DNA of 64,000 nt from Hermatobates lingyangjiaoensis (GCA_026182355.1 JAPFBL010001103.1:37501-101500), one strand, 5' to 3'. Positions 13,801 to 21,518 are shown, numbered from the stretch's first letter. Numbers and translations: made by a program. Notes: a model not told the origin generated them from the sequence alone.

Positions 13801-16250
13801 GCCATCGGCCGAAGGTAACACGACAGATATGTAAACATGATATGTAAACCAGCTGTGGCATTAGTCACAGAGGGAATCTTTAGGAATAAGGTAGGTATTA
13901 TTACTAAAAGAACCGGTCCCTAGTGGGGTCATGCAGCTATTTCCGCAGGCTGCATTAGGTCCTTTGAACCAGGGGGCTAAGAAAGCCACTGACCTTACCT
14001 GTAGCTGAGCAGGTTCAGTAGGACCATTCATCCGGAGTTTAATCTGAAACTGTTAAAATAAGTCGGTACTACGTGCAGACGGGCACATGGAGGGGTTCTT
14101 TCTCTATCTCGCCAACTGAGGTTGGACTTGTAGTGGTTGTTAGTTCTCACCCAAGCTGGGTAGACTGTATGAGAAGCAGTCACTTCTCGGGAGGATACCT
14201 GCTAACCATCCAAAGAAGCTAGAGACCCCAAACCCTTTCAGTGGGAACGGACCTTGATGAATCCATTTTTTGATTGGAAGTAGTATTTTAAAACAATACC
14301 AAAATACTAGAAAATATAAAAACTTTTGGAAAATCAAAATAATGTTTATAGATTATAATATTTATTTAAACAAAAACAGGAAAATAGCACAATATAAAAA
14401 ATGCTGAATTTTATTTCAAATTCATCACTGAAATAAAATAAATTAAAATAATAACTAATATATTTATCGATATAAGAATCATAAAATTTTTTCAGAAAAA
14501 TAAAATTCATCCCCCCCCCCCCCCAAAAAAAACAATGTAAACAATAGTGTCAAAGTATAATGTCTTATGTCAAAGTTAATTCTCAAATCATTAACTGAGA
14601 ATGCACAGATTTTCTTGTGAACACAGATGAATCTCCTGAGCATATGTGTTTTCAGATTGGTATGGAAGCATTTGTGTTTTCACATTGGTTGGTATGGATA
14701 CATTTATGTTTTCACATTGGTTGGTATGGAAACATTTATGCTTTCACATTGGTTATTGTGTTTTATCATTGGTTGGTATGGATACATTTATGTTTTCTCA
14801 TTGGTTGGTTTGGATACATTTATGTTTTCACATTTGTTGGTATGGATACATTTGTGTTTTCACATTGGTTGGTATGGATACATTTGTGTTTTCACATTGG
14901 TTGGTATGGATACATTGTGTTTTCACATTGGTTGGTATAAATCATTTGTTGTGCAATCCGTAATAGTGTGGTATTTACTCATTCTGAGGTAAAATGGATA
15001 AACCAACAAAACCAACACACCAACCCATCAGTACCACATCCTTAGGTATGTCTTGAATTTTATTATTTCACTCTAATTTTTGTAACTAATTAGATATAAT
15101 TTGTATTATAGTGTCTTCCTGATGATGAACACAAAGTGTTCGAAACGCGTTGAATAAAACTTTATTTGTGTGGAGACTTTTGTTGGTTTATCCATTTTAC
15201 CTCAGAATTGGTTGGTATGGATGCATTTGTGTTTTCACATTGGCTGGTATGGATACATTTGTGTTTTCATATTGGTTGGTTTGGATACATCTGTGTTTTC
15301 ACATTGGTTGGTATGGATACATTTGTGTTTTCATATTGGTTGGTTTGGATACATCTGTGTTTTCACATTGGTTGGTATGGATACATTTGTGTTTTCACAT
15401 TGGTTAGTATGGATACATTTGTGTTTTCTCATTGGTTGGTTTGGATACATTTATGTTTTCACATTTGTTGGTGTGGATACATTTGTGTTTCCACATTGTT
15501 TGGTGTGGATACATTTGTCTTTTTACATTGGTTGGTATGGATGCTTATGAGTATTTCACTTTCAGGCTCAGTCGAGACACAAACCTCAGTCCTCCTGACA
15601 TAAACTCCCGCCGAGCTTCCCACCTAACAATGGACAACTGCGTCAGCGACATGAGCTACCGAAACTCGAGCTCTGAGCTAGACTCGCGTCTCCATCCACC
15701 AGAGATATCCATCCAGCCTCCCACAACATCAGCAACACTGCCAGCAAAGAAATTCACTTACATCGATGTACCAACCCTGTCACGAGAACGTCTTCCACGC
15801 AGCCTTGAACAACCAGAAATGAGCACTTTTAAAGAATCCAGAGCAATTGTCCATCGAGGAGATGAACGCCCAAGGATCTCGCAAACAACAAGTGTTGATG
15901 TCCAGAAAAGAATTCAAGATGACTATAAAAAGATCAAAGCGCATAGCATTGAAGTAGCACCAGACTATACTGTGGAACAAAGAAGAAAGAATACACCTTC
16001 ATTACTTGAACAAATCCAATCAATGCAAGAACAATTCCCAGCAAAGCCAAAAGTTGTTTCCTGTGTACCAAAAAGAGTTAAACCAGAAAATCTTCAATTT
16101 AATGAAAGACGTCGTGTTGTTGAAGAACCAGGTGATAGATCACCACTTGACCGGCTTTCAAGAGAAGAACTAGCTAATTTAAGCACAATCCCTGAAGCAG
16201 AATTAAAACGTCGACTATTGCAAGCATTAAGAGAGAAAAATCCCCCATGA
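1150..16250 (+). CDS. NMDA-type ionotropic glutamate receptor subunit, GRIN2/NMDAR2-like (3' half, eight exons)
   Basis: Joined exons 1150-1297, 2680-2824, 5367-5515, 8060-8179, 9080-9150, 11532-11648, 13671-13814 and 15566-16250 give one open frame of about 525 residues with GT/AG borders and matching phases. It begins in the S2 lobe of the glutamate-binding domain (FLIADTPILDYY, whose Asp aligns with the ligand-contact Asp of GluN subunits). It holds the conserved Cys pair (HGCKL and LACFKG), then the M4 helix and EHLFYRYTLP, and a basic, glutamine-rich, then serine-rich cytoplasmic tail ending REKNPP, with no classical PDZ ligand. EHLFY at the M4 exit resembles GluN2. The stretch YR..LP and SQKLYRFIN also recalls GluN3, so the subtype within the NMDA family is less certain than the family. 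The product would be a plasma-membrane, ligand-gated cation channel subunit. The amino-terminal domain, S1, M1-M3 and promoter lie upstream of the window. Introns are packed with repeats. Confidence 0.9.
1376..1483 (+). ncRNA. Hammerhead-like arm, TCTC family
   Basis: Within TTATCTCTCCTGAGGAC the core reads CTGAGGA, an extra C, stem II GGT/ACC, GAA, self-complementary AATT, then A as the cleavage-site base and GAGT for stem I. It is the same family as the fuller copy at 44026-44058. It is single-armed here and flanked on both sides by (TA)n. Confidence 0.55.
1541..1667. repeat. Fold-back cassette, GATGTGAG family, core deleted
   Basis: A near-perfect inverted repeat with arms of about 55 bp (AATTCAAAACGAAGGAAAC... 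and its complement) meets at CGATATTTCG with no loop. The same arms at 10245-10400, 45640-45785 and 55540-55715 flank a hammerhead-like core. Here the centre of the cassette has been lost. Confidence 0.8.
1760..1866 (+). pseudogene. Penelope-like element N-terminal coding fragment
   Basis: One frame reads KLESVNKKLVNAEAAAYFNN and then runs into (TA)n. It matches the KLVNAEAAANFNN motif decoded at 10430-10785 and the RAEAAATFNN motif just after the PLE endonuclease at 45190-45300. It is a short remnant with stops in the flanks. Confidence 0.55.
1876..2117. ncRNA. Fold-back cassette with hammerhead-like core, GACT family
   Basis: Arms of about 105 bp are inverted around CAACTGTTGGG. On the plus arm: stem I GACT (2006-2009), core CTGACGA (2010-2016), extra A (2017), stem II GACCG/CGGTT with loop CTTGTTA (2018-2034), GAA (2035-2037), self-complementary AGATCT (2038-2043), T (2044), stem I AGTC (2045-2048). 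The left arm carries the complement. The arm end pairs locally as TTTCACGTG/TATGTGAAA before (TA)n. This is the most abundant family in the window. Confidence 0.75.
2144..2345. repeat. Fold-back of Penelope-like N-terminal fragment
   Basis: Arms 2144-2240 and 2257-2345 are inverted. On the plus strand the right arm encodes LPEELKTKLRKLEKLN. The related fold-back at 28770-29075 continues into FNKTCLNEGLLPK, a PLE N-terminal motif. Flanked by (TA)n at 2118-2130 and 2346-2360. Confidence 0.65.
2680..2824 (+). CDS. NMDA receptor exon B: S2 lobe to M4
   Basis: The acceptor TTCTTTTCAG ends at 2679 and the donor GTCAGC starts at 2825. It enters in phase 0 and leaves one base of a Gly codon. It encodes DSISAVISKFSSNGYLDILK, then EKWYGG, LACFKG (second Cys of the S2 disulfide) and TQPKPLGVTAVAG, the lead-in to M4. 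Confidence 0.92.
2825..3363. other. Intron, no feature seen
   Basis: AT-rich sequence with no recognisable gene or element. Confidence 0.5.
3364..3900. repeat. Tandem array, about 104-bp unit, five copies
   Basis: Each unit carries CTTAATAACAAG, ATCCCT(A/G)TCAATCATGTTCAG, CAATAACTATTGTTATAATT and ACGTACGAATCTGTTTACGT. A lone diverged unit with the same right flank (ATAATTTCTGAGTGA, then CACGG.TAGTCT) occurs at 22000-22145. The array is therefore an internal expansion of a dispersed repeat. TACGTAC and AATAACTATTGTTATA are small palindromes in each unit. Confidence 0.85.
3901..4227. other. Intron, no feature seen
   Basis: AT-rich with no recognisable feature. Confidence 0.5.
4228..5366 (+). 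repeat. 1.1-kb polypyrimidine (CT)n tract ending at a splice acceptor
   Basis: This is an almost unbroken C/T strand. It contains (CT)n runs and a recurring longer motif with CGCTTTCTCTGTCTCC, CACTCTCTCCC, TTTATGTTTTTCTC and TATTTCGCATTC. It ends at TCTCTTACAG, the acceptor of the M4 exon. Open frames here are low-complexity artefacts. Confidence 0.9.
5367..5515 (+). CDS. NMDA receptor exon C: M4 helix
   Basis: The acceptor CTTACAG ends at 5366 and the donor GTATGC starts at 5516. The exon completes a Gly codon, then encodes the hydrophobic helix VFLLLGLGMIMGILILIV, then EHLFYRYTLPILRHKPKG and TIWKSRNVMFFSQ. The hydrophobic run followed by EHLFY is the signature of the fourth membrane segment of NMDA receptor subunits. 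Confidence 0.95.
5700..5960 (-). mobile_element. tRNA-derived SINE, minus strand
   Basis: On the minus strand GCCTCTGGACTGGATGATCG is followed by GGTTCAATACC, a good RNA polymerase III B box. After that come a spacer and the tail GTTAAAAGATTCCTA...CTAAATACACTTGAG, shared with SINE copies at 23205 and 50025. The A-box end is degraded. Confidence 0.6.
6190..6340 (+). mobile_element. SINE tail fragment
   Basis: The segment GTTAAAGATCTCCTACTCTA...ACTTGAG-like...AAATTTAGGA..CCCA and the end AAAATGGGTGCCAAATAATA match the tail at 59400-59560 (minus) and in part that of 50025-50325. The tRNA-like head is missing. Confidence 0.55.
6409..8059 (+). repeat. 33-bp minisatellite, 50 copies, each unit ending in a splice acceptor
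   Basis: The unit has GAATTTGTTTTGATTTGC followed by TTATTTCTTGTTTCAG. Spacing from the first CAG (6441) to the last (8059) is 1618 bases, i.e. 49 units of 33 plus one inserted G near 7121, so 50 units in all. Variants include TTTTCATTTGC, CAGTATTTG and CTTGTTTCTTG. The last unit's TTGTTTCAG is the real acceptor of the next NMDA receptor exon. The two long frames (11-residue period) are by-products of a 33-base unit without stops in some frames. Confidence 0.97.
8060..8179 (+). CDS. NMDA receptor exon D: membrane-proximal cytoplasmic tail
   Basis: The acceptor TTGTTTCAG (last minisatellite unit) ends at 8059 and the donor GTAACA starts at 8180. The exon is 120 bases, phase 0 at both ends, so it could be skipped without a frameshift. 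It encodes KLYRFINCVDLVSPHHAARE then LVHTIRQGQITSLFQKSVKR. Confidence 0.9.
8240..8540. repeat. Dispersed repeat with internal (GT)n, copy 1
   Basis: ATCTCGAGCTTTTGATGGAA, the AAAAGTCGTTTTATGAAGTT block, (GT)n at about 8321-8360, CAGTCCAGAATCTTTAATGG and the segment ending GGGAAAGTCA are found in inverted orientation at 51370-51650. A short fragment of its end recurs near 9300-9340. The flanks differ, so this is an interspersed repeat of unknown class. Confidence 0.7.
8541..9079. other. Intron with (TA)n
   Basis: AT-rich; a (TA)n microsatellite occupies about 8839-8889. Nothing else recognised. Confidence 0.6.
9080..9150 (+). CDS. NMDA receptor exon E: basic tail segment
   Basis: The acceptor TTTCGTTTCAG ends at 9079 and the donor GTGAGT starts at 9151. 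It enters in phase 0 and leaves AG of an Arg codon. It encodes KEHEQRRRRR then SKAQFFEMIQEIR. This Arg run and amphipathic stretch probably begin a coiled-coil or basic cytoplasmic helix continued in the next exon. Confidence 0.85.
9366..9470 (+). ncRNA. Hammerhead-like arm, TCTC family
   Basis: TTATCTCTC, CTGAAGA, C, stem II GGTT/AACC, GAA, AATT, A, GAGA. Single arm followed by (TA)n at about 9476-9490. Same family as 44026-44058. Confidence 0.6.
9490..9700. ncRNA. Fold-back cassette, GAAGTGAG family, degraded core
   Basis: The ends ACACTTTAACACA and TGTGTTAAAGTGT are inverted, as are AGAACTCACTTCGATATTTC and its complement. The minus strand reads CGATGACGAC...GTCGAAATATCG, so position 4 of the hammerhead core (T) is replaced by C. 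The loop holds about 70 bp. Confidence 0.6.
9925..9975 (-). ncRNA. Isolated hammerhead-like core, minus strand
   Basis: On the minus strand CTGAAGA is followed by T, stem II GGTCG/CGACC with a 4-nt loop, then GAAACG. Stem III is not self-complementary here, so this is a degraded or divergent copy. Confidence 0.4.
10085..10215 (+). pseudogene. Penelope-like N-terminal coding fragment, second family
   Basis: The frame reads LVPEPWKSSMRTLEKRIRKS then VKVKLGITFNKTNIYI, running into (TA)n. The position of FNKT after a basic helix matches FNKTCLNEGLLP at 29040-29085. Truncated at the microsatellite. Confidence 0.5.
10245..10400 (-). ncRNA. Hammerhead-like arm, GATGTGAG family, minus strand
   Basis: Minus strand: stem I TC (10348-10347), CTGATGA (10346-10340), extra C (10339), stem II GAC/GTC with loop GATG (10338-10329), GAA (10328-10326), self-complementary ATAT (10325-10322), C (10321), GA (10320-10319). 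A distal stem I CACA/TGTG follows. Only one arm is present. Confidence 0.65.
10401..10785. repeat. Large fold-back of Penelope-like N-terminal coding sequence
   Basis: Arms of about 175 bp (about 10425-10605 and 10608-10785) are inverted around TATTTATCTAACACTATATA. Both arms encode SLPELLWKIPESYRKLVRKL then EKISHKLVNAEAAANFNN. The minus-strand arm continues TCLKEDLLPSYTNIYIY, the (F..C..E.LLP.YTN) motif at the N-terminus of Penelope-like ORFs. (TA)n lies at both ends. Confidence 0.75.
10815..10965 (+). pseudogene. Penelope-like N-terminal coding fragment, third family
   Basis: The frame reads LNKTIQDDLKLSRKYEKLLK then RKVCLIKAIQFNTIYIYI. A fold-back built from the same family lies at 28205-28350. 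The FNT position before (TA)n matches the other N-terminal families. Confidence 0.5.
10985..11145 (+). ncRNA. Hammerhead-like arm, GACT family
   Basis: GACT, CTGACGA, A, GACC.C..GTTACGGTT, GAA, AGATCT, T, AGTC; then the shared arm to TTTCACGTGTTTATGTGAAA and (TA)n. Stem II carries one change (GACCA) relative to the consensus. Confidence 0.6.
11532..11648 (+). CDS. NMDA receptor exon F: glutamine/lysine-rich tail
   Basis: The acceptor TGTTTAG ends at 11531 and the donor GTATGA starts at 11649. It completes an Arg codon and ends with AG of another. It encodes VQQEEKQAMRNRQAKLPKMK then SPNLASPGQERRASKLPS, which continues the basic helical tail and becomes serine/proline rich. Confidence 0.85.
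11649..13670. repeat. Intron array of about 105-bp AT-rich units, plus a short tandem repeat
   Basis: From about 11750 to 13150, units of AAAATAGAAAAAATTAAAAT, AACAAATCTGAAATTTTATA, CTAAATTGTG, a T-run, GAGGTCGTAAT and TATGTAGTTAC recur about ten times and decay rightwards. A GGGCGGC..TTTTGAG..GG motif reappears at 11735, 12664 and (degraded) 12825. The start CAGTGGCATAGCTAGGG near 11680 looks like one end of a DNA transposon, but the other end was not found. A second array of TCACTCTTTTGATTTG units lies at 13415-13625. Confidence 0.75.
13671..13814 (+). CDS. NMDA receptor exon G: serine/arginine-rich tail
   Basis: The acceptor GTTGGCAG ends at 13670 and the donor GTAACA starts at 13815. It encodes LEIARRFSKDVFRSKSSGNL, then SVRRLSSDLNFGSTRFYDTF and GSQAIGR. 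RRFS and RRLSS fit basophilic-kinase sites by pattern only. Confidence 0.85.
13815..14639. other. Intron, mostly unassigned
   Basis: 13910-14260 is noticeably less AT-rich than its flanks and may be an old repeat, but I recognise no family. A C11-12 run lies at about 14512-14524. Nothing else assigned. Confidence 0.4.
14640..15560 (+). repeat. 32-bp minisatellite, split by an inserted element, ending at a splice acceptor
   Basis: The unit TATGGATACATTTGTGTTTT plus CACATTGGTTGG occurs in blocks 14640-14937 and about 15207-15545. The blocks are interrupted by the fold-back element at 14938-15206. The second block runs up to GTATTTCACTTTCAG, the acceptor of the last exon. Open frames with CFHIGWYGYI-type periods are by-products. 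Confidence 0.9.
14938..15206. mobile_element. Inverted-repeat element with hammerhead-like core, ACGCGT family
   Basis: The ends CTGAGGTAAAATGGATAAAC and its complement (about 14983-15010 and 15180-15206) are inverted. Core: stem I TTC (15116-15118), CTGATGA (15119-15125), extra T, stem II GAACAC/GTGTTC (15127-15141, loop AAA), GAA, self-complementary ACGCGT (15145-15150), T, stem I GAA (15152-15154). A second copy in reverse orientation is at 48109-48400; it shares the extra left flank TGTGCAATCCGTAAT...GGTATTTACTCATT. Confidence 0.75.
15566..16250 (+). CDS. NMDA receptor exon H: last coding exon
   Basis: The acceptor TTTCACTTTCAG ends at 15565; stop TGA at 16248-16250. It encodes about 228 residues of serine-, proline- and charge-rich tail: LSRDTNLSPPDINSRRASHL, a region with PEISIQPPTTSATLPAKKFT, VDVQKRIQDDYKKIKAHSIE, and a C-terminus SREELANLSTIPEAELKRRL then LQALREKNPP, which looks helical. 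No membrane segment. The base composition is clearly coding compared with its flanks. Confidence 0.9.
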
Positions 16251-16960
16251 TACAAGCCAAAACTTAAACCGAAACCAAAAACTGTCCCTCCTAGACAACC
16301 TCCTATGGATTAACAAAAATGACGAATAAGTTAGCGGAATACTTTTGACGACTATACGCTTTAAGTGAAACATCTAAAATCTTAAAATCAATGGTTATTC
16401 TACTATCAACCAAGCCTTGTCTCCTGCCACAACAAATACTCCTTATAGATTTCACAGTTCAATTTTCTACCAATTACAAATTAAATTACCAATAAGATAA
16501 AACTTTTTGCAAATCCATTTCACCAATTTAGAAATAATCAAAAAAAAAACATTAAATCAAAACAAAATCAAATATAATATAATTCATTAATTCCCAATTA
16601 ATGACTAATTCATTCATAATTCTTACATACAAAGAGTAAGTATATAAACAATAATTCATATTTTTCAATAATTTTTTTGACACAAAACATCAATAATCAA
16701 TATAATCATTCTTTGATCTTAAGTTCCTTTAAATAAATTGATCATTGAATGGAAATATTTTTTTAAAGTAATAAAATATTTAGTACTATATAATGAATTC
16801 CTACGTCATGTTTTCTATGTAAAATGCTTTTGTTCAAATGTACTAATTTTTTTTTTTAGACAATTTCTAAACAGGATTATTTCTAAAATGATGAAATGTG
16901 TTTACATAAGTAAAAGTAGTCTCCCTTATAAAATCTGAATGAGAATTTATAGAAGTAATA
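16251..16960. other. 3' flank / probable 3' UTR of the NMDA receptor gene
   Basis: AT-rich sequence with candidate AATAAA-type signals (for example near 16730-16736). No further gene or repeat recognised. The polyadenylation site cannot be fixed without transcripts. Confidence 0.4.
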
Positions 16961-17045
16961 TATATATATATATCAATGATCAAACCACAATATTGTGGTT
17001 TGATCATTGATTGTTATTTCATGTGTTTATGTGAAATCTTTATAT
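16961..17045. repeat. GACT-family fold-back remnant, core deleted
   Basis: ATCAATGATCAAACCACAAT is directly abutted by its complement, then GATTGTTATTTCATGTGTTT and (TA)n. These are the outer arms of the GACT cassette with the hammerhead core removed at the hairpin centre. Confidence 0.75.
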
Positions 17046-17049
17046 ATAT

Positions 17050-17204
17050 ATAACTTTAAATTACACAAAGCATGACACAGAAAAGAGAATAAAAAGAACA
17101 CTTACAGAATTCAATATTTCGAACTGTTGTTCGTCATCAGGAGAGTAGACTAGAAGAGAGGACGAAGTGAGAGAGATTTCCCCACGTCGAAGAACGGAGC
17201 GCGA

Positions 17205-17248
<44 letters not shown>

Positions 17249-17275
17249 CTTCCCACGTCGAAGAACGGAGCGCGA

Positions 17276-17310
<35 letters not shown>

Positions 17311-17520
17311 CAGAACAAAGTTCAGACTATTTCGAACAGCAGTTCGTCTTCAGGAGAATATCTCACAGGTCAATGTCAAAAGAATATATGTTCAGACCGG
17401 CAGCCACTCGGATACCACCTGTCACTCAACTGTACATTACGGTTCTTCTTTTCATCTGATTTCCTGATGACAAACTATTGTTCGAAATATCGATCTTGGT
17501 AAGTGTATTTTTTTTACTCT
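17050..17520. ncRNA. GTTC-family hammerhead-like cassette, partly duplicated
   Basis: Contains minus-strand TCCTGATGACGAACAACAGT followed by TCGAAATATTGAA near 17110-17145 (the same order as 35368-35406). There is a repeated segment with TCCCACGTCGAAGAACGGAG on both sides of (TA)n (17212-17244 and 17279-17308). A plus-strand remnant CTGATGACAAACTATTGTTC is at 17463-17482. TA tracts separate the pieces. Confidence 0.6.
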
Positions 17521-17579
17521 AGTTATATATTTTTATGTATATATAAATATAATCGTTGAATTTGTATTTTAAGGGTTTG

Positions 17580-18412
17580 GTTGGTCAGGTTATGAATAAA
17601 TTGATTTATGCCAACGTTTCGACGTATATTTAGCCCTCTTCAGAGCTAGAACATATTTTAAAATAATCTCTACTATTCTACAATTTAGATTAAAAAAATA
17701 AGCTACTCTTATGATATTGACAACGGTTCCTCTTTATTCGAAAAAGTACAGATGTTAATAATTTGTTTACCTGGGATTCCAACGGTATATAACTGTATGT
17801 AGGACCCATATATATATATATATATATATATAAATGAAAACTAAATATATACTATATATAAAAATAACCAGATACATAAGTAACTGAAAAAAAAACCAAC
17901 ATCCGGTAAGTGTTCTCGTTCTTTATGTGTTGTTTTTTTTCAGTGTTACATATGTATATATATAAAAAGATTTCACATAAGAACATGAAATAACAATCAA
18001 TGGTCAACAACAATATGAAATGGGAAAACAAGACTAAGATCTTTCAACCGTAACAAGCGGTCTTCGTCAGAGTCAAAAACCCAACTGACTCTGTTGGGTT
18101 TTTGACTCTGACGAAGACCGTTTGTTACGGTTGAAAGATCTTAGTCTTGTTTTCCCATTTCATATTGTGGTTTGATCATTGATATGTATATATTTATATA
18201 TACTTCAATGTTTTTTTATCTCGGCCACATATATTGAAAACTTACTTTCTATTTTTCGAGGCTTGGTCTAGCTTCAATAACACAACACTTTTAAGCCGAC
18301 TTTTCATTTATTTGTAGACATCACAGGGCTACATAAATACAGAATTTAGTTACAATAACATGAAAAAAAGTTTATAAGTTACATTATTTAATTAATACAC
18401 ATAAATCCAAGG

Positions 18413-18454
<42 letters not shown>

Positions 18455-18840
18455 TAAATAACTTGGTAATTATGTAAGAACCAATTATGTATAAGTATCA
18501 ACATAATAATGTATATTAATTAAATATGTAACTTATATACATTATTTCATGTTTCTGTAATTAAATTCTGTATTTATGTAGCCCTGAAGTTGTCTACAAA
18601 TATAGACGAAACGTCAGTTTAAAGGAGTTGTATTGTTTGAAGCTGCTATATCAAAACTTCGATAAAAAAAGATACTTTTACGGCAAAAAGAGAAACCATT
18701 GTCAAAAAGTAGTGCTTATTGTAAAATATATTCTAGTCCTGGAGAAGATATAATATATGTCGAAACGTCGGCACAAAGGAGTTTATTCAAAACCTGACCA
18801 AACCCTCATAATACAAATTCAACGATTTGGTCAAGTTAGA
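17580..18840. repeat. ACGT-family cassettes with an embedded GACT cassette
   Basis: The ends carry inverted copies of a segment around GGTTTGGTTGGTCAGGTTAT (about 17574) and CTGACCAAACCCTCATAAT (about 18792). Minus-strand CTGAAGAGGGC...GTCGAAACGTTGGC lies at about 17612-17650. Plus-strand CTGAAGTTGTCTA...TAGACGAAACGTCAG (about 18582-18617) and CTGGAGAAGATATAA...GTCGAAACGTCGGC (about 18738-18773) are degenerate hammerhead-like cores. All keep a stem II, GAA and self-complementary ACGT, but have changed core positions 6 or 9. Confidence 0.55.
17960..18195. ncRNA. Fold-back cassette with hammerhead-like core, GACT family
   Basis: Two arms of about 105 bp are inverted around CAACTGACTCTGTTG. Both the minus arm and the plus arm retain CTGACGA, A, GACCG..CGGTT, GAA, AGATCT, T, AGTC. 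Outer parts match TTTCACATAA..ATGAAATAAC and TTTGATCATTGAT; (TA)-rich on both sides. Confidence 0.75.
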
Positions 18841-20160
18841 AGGGAATCATATATTTATAAATATATAATAAAGTATGTTCATCAGTAAGAAATTTATAAT
18901 TTCTATTTTTTTACTGTGTTTTATATGTTAATTATTATTTCACATGTTTACTGTGAAATCTTGTTGTGTATATATACAGAAGAGTGCGATGTCACTTTCC
19001 ATGTATACATTGTTATGGGATACAAGTTCCCCAAAGACATAGCGTTTAAGGGCTACTAACGAAATTAAGGGGCCCATAAAAAATTTCGAAATAGCAATTG
19101 ATTTTGAAATATTAAAATATTTTGAGTGATCTTTCATAAGTGCTTTTAAATTCCTTTAAATATTGATACTGGTATGTCAATTAAATAGAGAGATCAAACA
19201 AGAAAATCAATTTTTTTTTTAATATATATATATATAAACATTTTGAAAGAAAGTTGCTATGAATTTTCTCAAAAAAACAAAACAAAACAAATCTTATACA
19301 TAGTTTAATCTTATACATTATTTAATATGTATTTCTATTATATTACAGTTAAAAAAACAAAAAATATTACGATTTAAATATTTAGCAAATTTGAAGATAA
19401 TTTATTTCACTTTTTGGACATTTTTGAAAAATATATATTTATAATGACATTGGAAATATGAATCAAAACAAAGAAAAATAAGATTTATGTGTTTTATATT
19501 GTTAATACTATAGAGCTGTTAATTTAAAAAAATATTATATATATATATAGATAAAAGTATATAATTGCATGACATAAATATATGTCTTTTACAACAAAAG
19601 TGCCAAATTCATTATTAGAGAGGAAAAAATAAATTATTGTTTGTGTATTATTAAATATTTAGATTAATTTTTATCTGGCAACACTGTTTGTCATATTATC
19701 ACTGCCTTCTTAATATGTCTTCAATTATTAGATGACACATTTAAAATAAAAATAACACCTTCAGGTAATGTATTAAATTAAACAAAAGAAAATATATAAT
19801 TTATATTTAAAATGTTGCCATTTATTATTTTTTTTTAAAAAAAATTATTATTGTTAATGTTATATTTATAATATTTTATTTAATAATGTTTAAACAAAAA
19901 AAATGTTTCTTGTTTATTGCTATGTAAATTAATATTCTATGAAATGTTTGTTTTTTTATATTTAAAGGTATACGATTGATTGGCCTCTTTGGATCCAAAG
20001 TATTACTTAACAAATTTTATTTATTGTTATTAATCATATTTTTTTAAGAAAAGTAAGTTTTTAATAGTTTATAGTCTTTATTACTGAGTTATTGGGTTTC
20101 ATTTTATGGTTGTGATTATATCCAGGTGGTGTTTTACTTCTAGTAATATCTTTTCTCTTA
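18841..20160. other. AT-rich intergenic DNA, nothing assigned
   Basis: Only short homopolymer and (TA)n runs seen. No gene, RNA or element recognised. Confidence 0.5.
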
Positions 20161-20162
20161 TA

Positions 20163-20832
20163 CAGTGGAACCTCTACATACGAGATTAATTCGTTCCCGG
20201 TTCGTGCTCGTATCTAAAATTTCTGGTATCTAGAGCGAATTTTTCCCATAAGAAATAACTGAAAACCAATTAATTTGTTCCCGGCCTCCCAAAATCATTC
20301 AAGTTAACCCTAAATAACTATGAACACATCTTCCTGATTACTAAAAACACATTCAAATAGTGACTGAACATAAAAATACATTAATAAGATAAATAAGATG
20401 ATATTAACGAAATAAAATGCGAGTTTATTATGAGCATTTATTATGAGCACTTCCACTTAAAATTAAAGTTAACTTTATGAAAAACTAAATTTTTTTACGG
20501 CACTAATTTATTTATGCACTTTTTTCTGCTTTTTTTTTGCTTTTTAACATTACTGTATCAGTTTTTACTTTTCTTCGCTTTCTTTTGCCCTTTTAGCTGG
20601 AATTGCAACACTTTCACTTTCTATAGGTCTTTTGAAGAAAAACTTATCCAAGGAGGTTTGTCTCTGCCTCCCTTTCAAAATGTTACGGAAATGTGTAAGG
20701 CAAGTGTCATTAAAAAGAGCTGTAGCACGACTAGTAGCTACATAGGTTCCTAGTACGACTAGTAGGTTCCTAGCGGAACCATCTGGAAATTCTCGTAACT
20801 TGAATTTTCTCTCGTATGTAGAGGTTCCACTG
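20163..20832. mobile_element. TA-flanked MITE, CAGTGGAACCTC family, copy 1
   Basis: The terminal inverted repeats CAGTGGAACCTCTACATACG and its complement are flanked by TA (20161-20162, 20833-20834), as for Tc1/mariner/pogo elements. 670 bp, with no transposase frame. Its interior matches, in inverted orientation, the element at 57040-57677. Confidence 0.85.
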
Positions 20833-20834
20833 TA

Positions 20835-21267
20835 TTTTTATTTGGTGTGTTTATTCTCGGTATCACAGAGAGGGTTGGAAGGTATTAGGTGTAACATAAC
20901 CTTCTGGTAACTTCCTTACTGTTATATTGTGAATATGCAAGTTCAATTGTTAAGTACTACCGTCTCTTTTTCCGAAAATAAAACACTCTCTTACTTATTC
21001 TTTTTAGGTACCGAAATACCTGCTAGGACTTATTTTCGTGGGATGGCTTCAAGTACAATAAGTAGATTTCTATATTTTTGTTTTTTATTTATTTATATAA
21101 AGAAACTTAAATTTATTTAATTACAATCATGTCATCTTCTGGAATATCGTCATAAATGATCAAGTTTTGAATTCCGTTCTGATTTTAATACGATTTCCTG
21201 CAGAATCATTGGTTCGAATCTCTGATGTCTTGCAATATACAAAATTGGCATAATAACACGTGATATA
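20835..21267. other. Intergenic, nothing assigned
   Basis: No recognisable feature. Confidence 0.4.
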
Positions 21268-21400
21268 AATATTCAGGTAACTCACCACAAATGAATGAAG
21301 ATAGTCACTCTGAGGCCTTTCGTTTTCACGTCGTCAGAGAGCATGTGAATACAAGTTGTAGGCAGGTTATGAATTTTGATTTATAGTTGGATTAAGATTG
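21268..21400 (-). ncRNA. Single arm of AGGCCT-family hammerhead cassette
   Basis: Matches the left arm of the fold-back at 45335-45625 from GGTAACTCACCACAAATGAA to TATGAATTTTGATTTATAG. On the minus strand: CTCT, CTGACGA, C, GT/AC with loop GAAA, GAA, AGGCCT, C, AGAG. It is close to the best core in the window. Confidence 0.65.
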
Positions 21401-21482
21401 GCATCATTGACAGTATTTTTCCCTATTCATCTAATTGAAGGAATCGTTAAACAAATGAAGACTATTTCAACTTTAATTATGT

Positions 21483-21509
<27 letters not shown>

Positions 21510-21518
<9 letters not shown>

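Noticed and set aside
14617..15550. Periodic Trp/Cys/Phe-rich frames (CFHIGWYGYI-type)
   Set aside because: By-product of the 32-bp intronic minisatellite; three overlapping frames are open in the same way.
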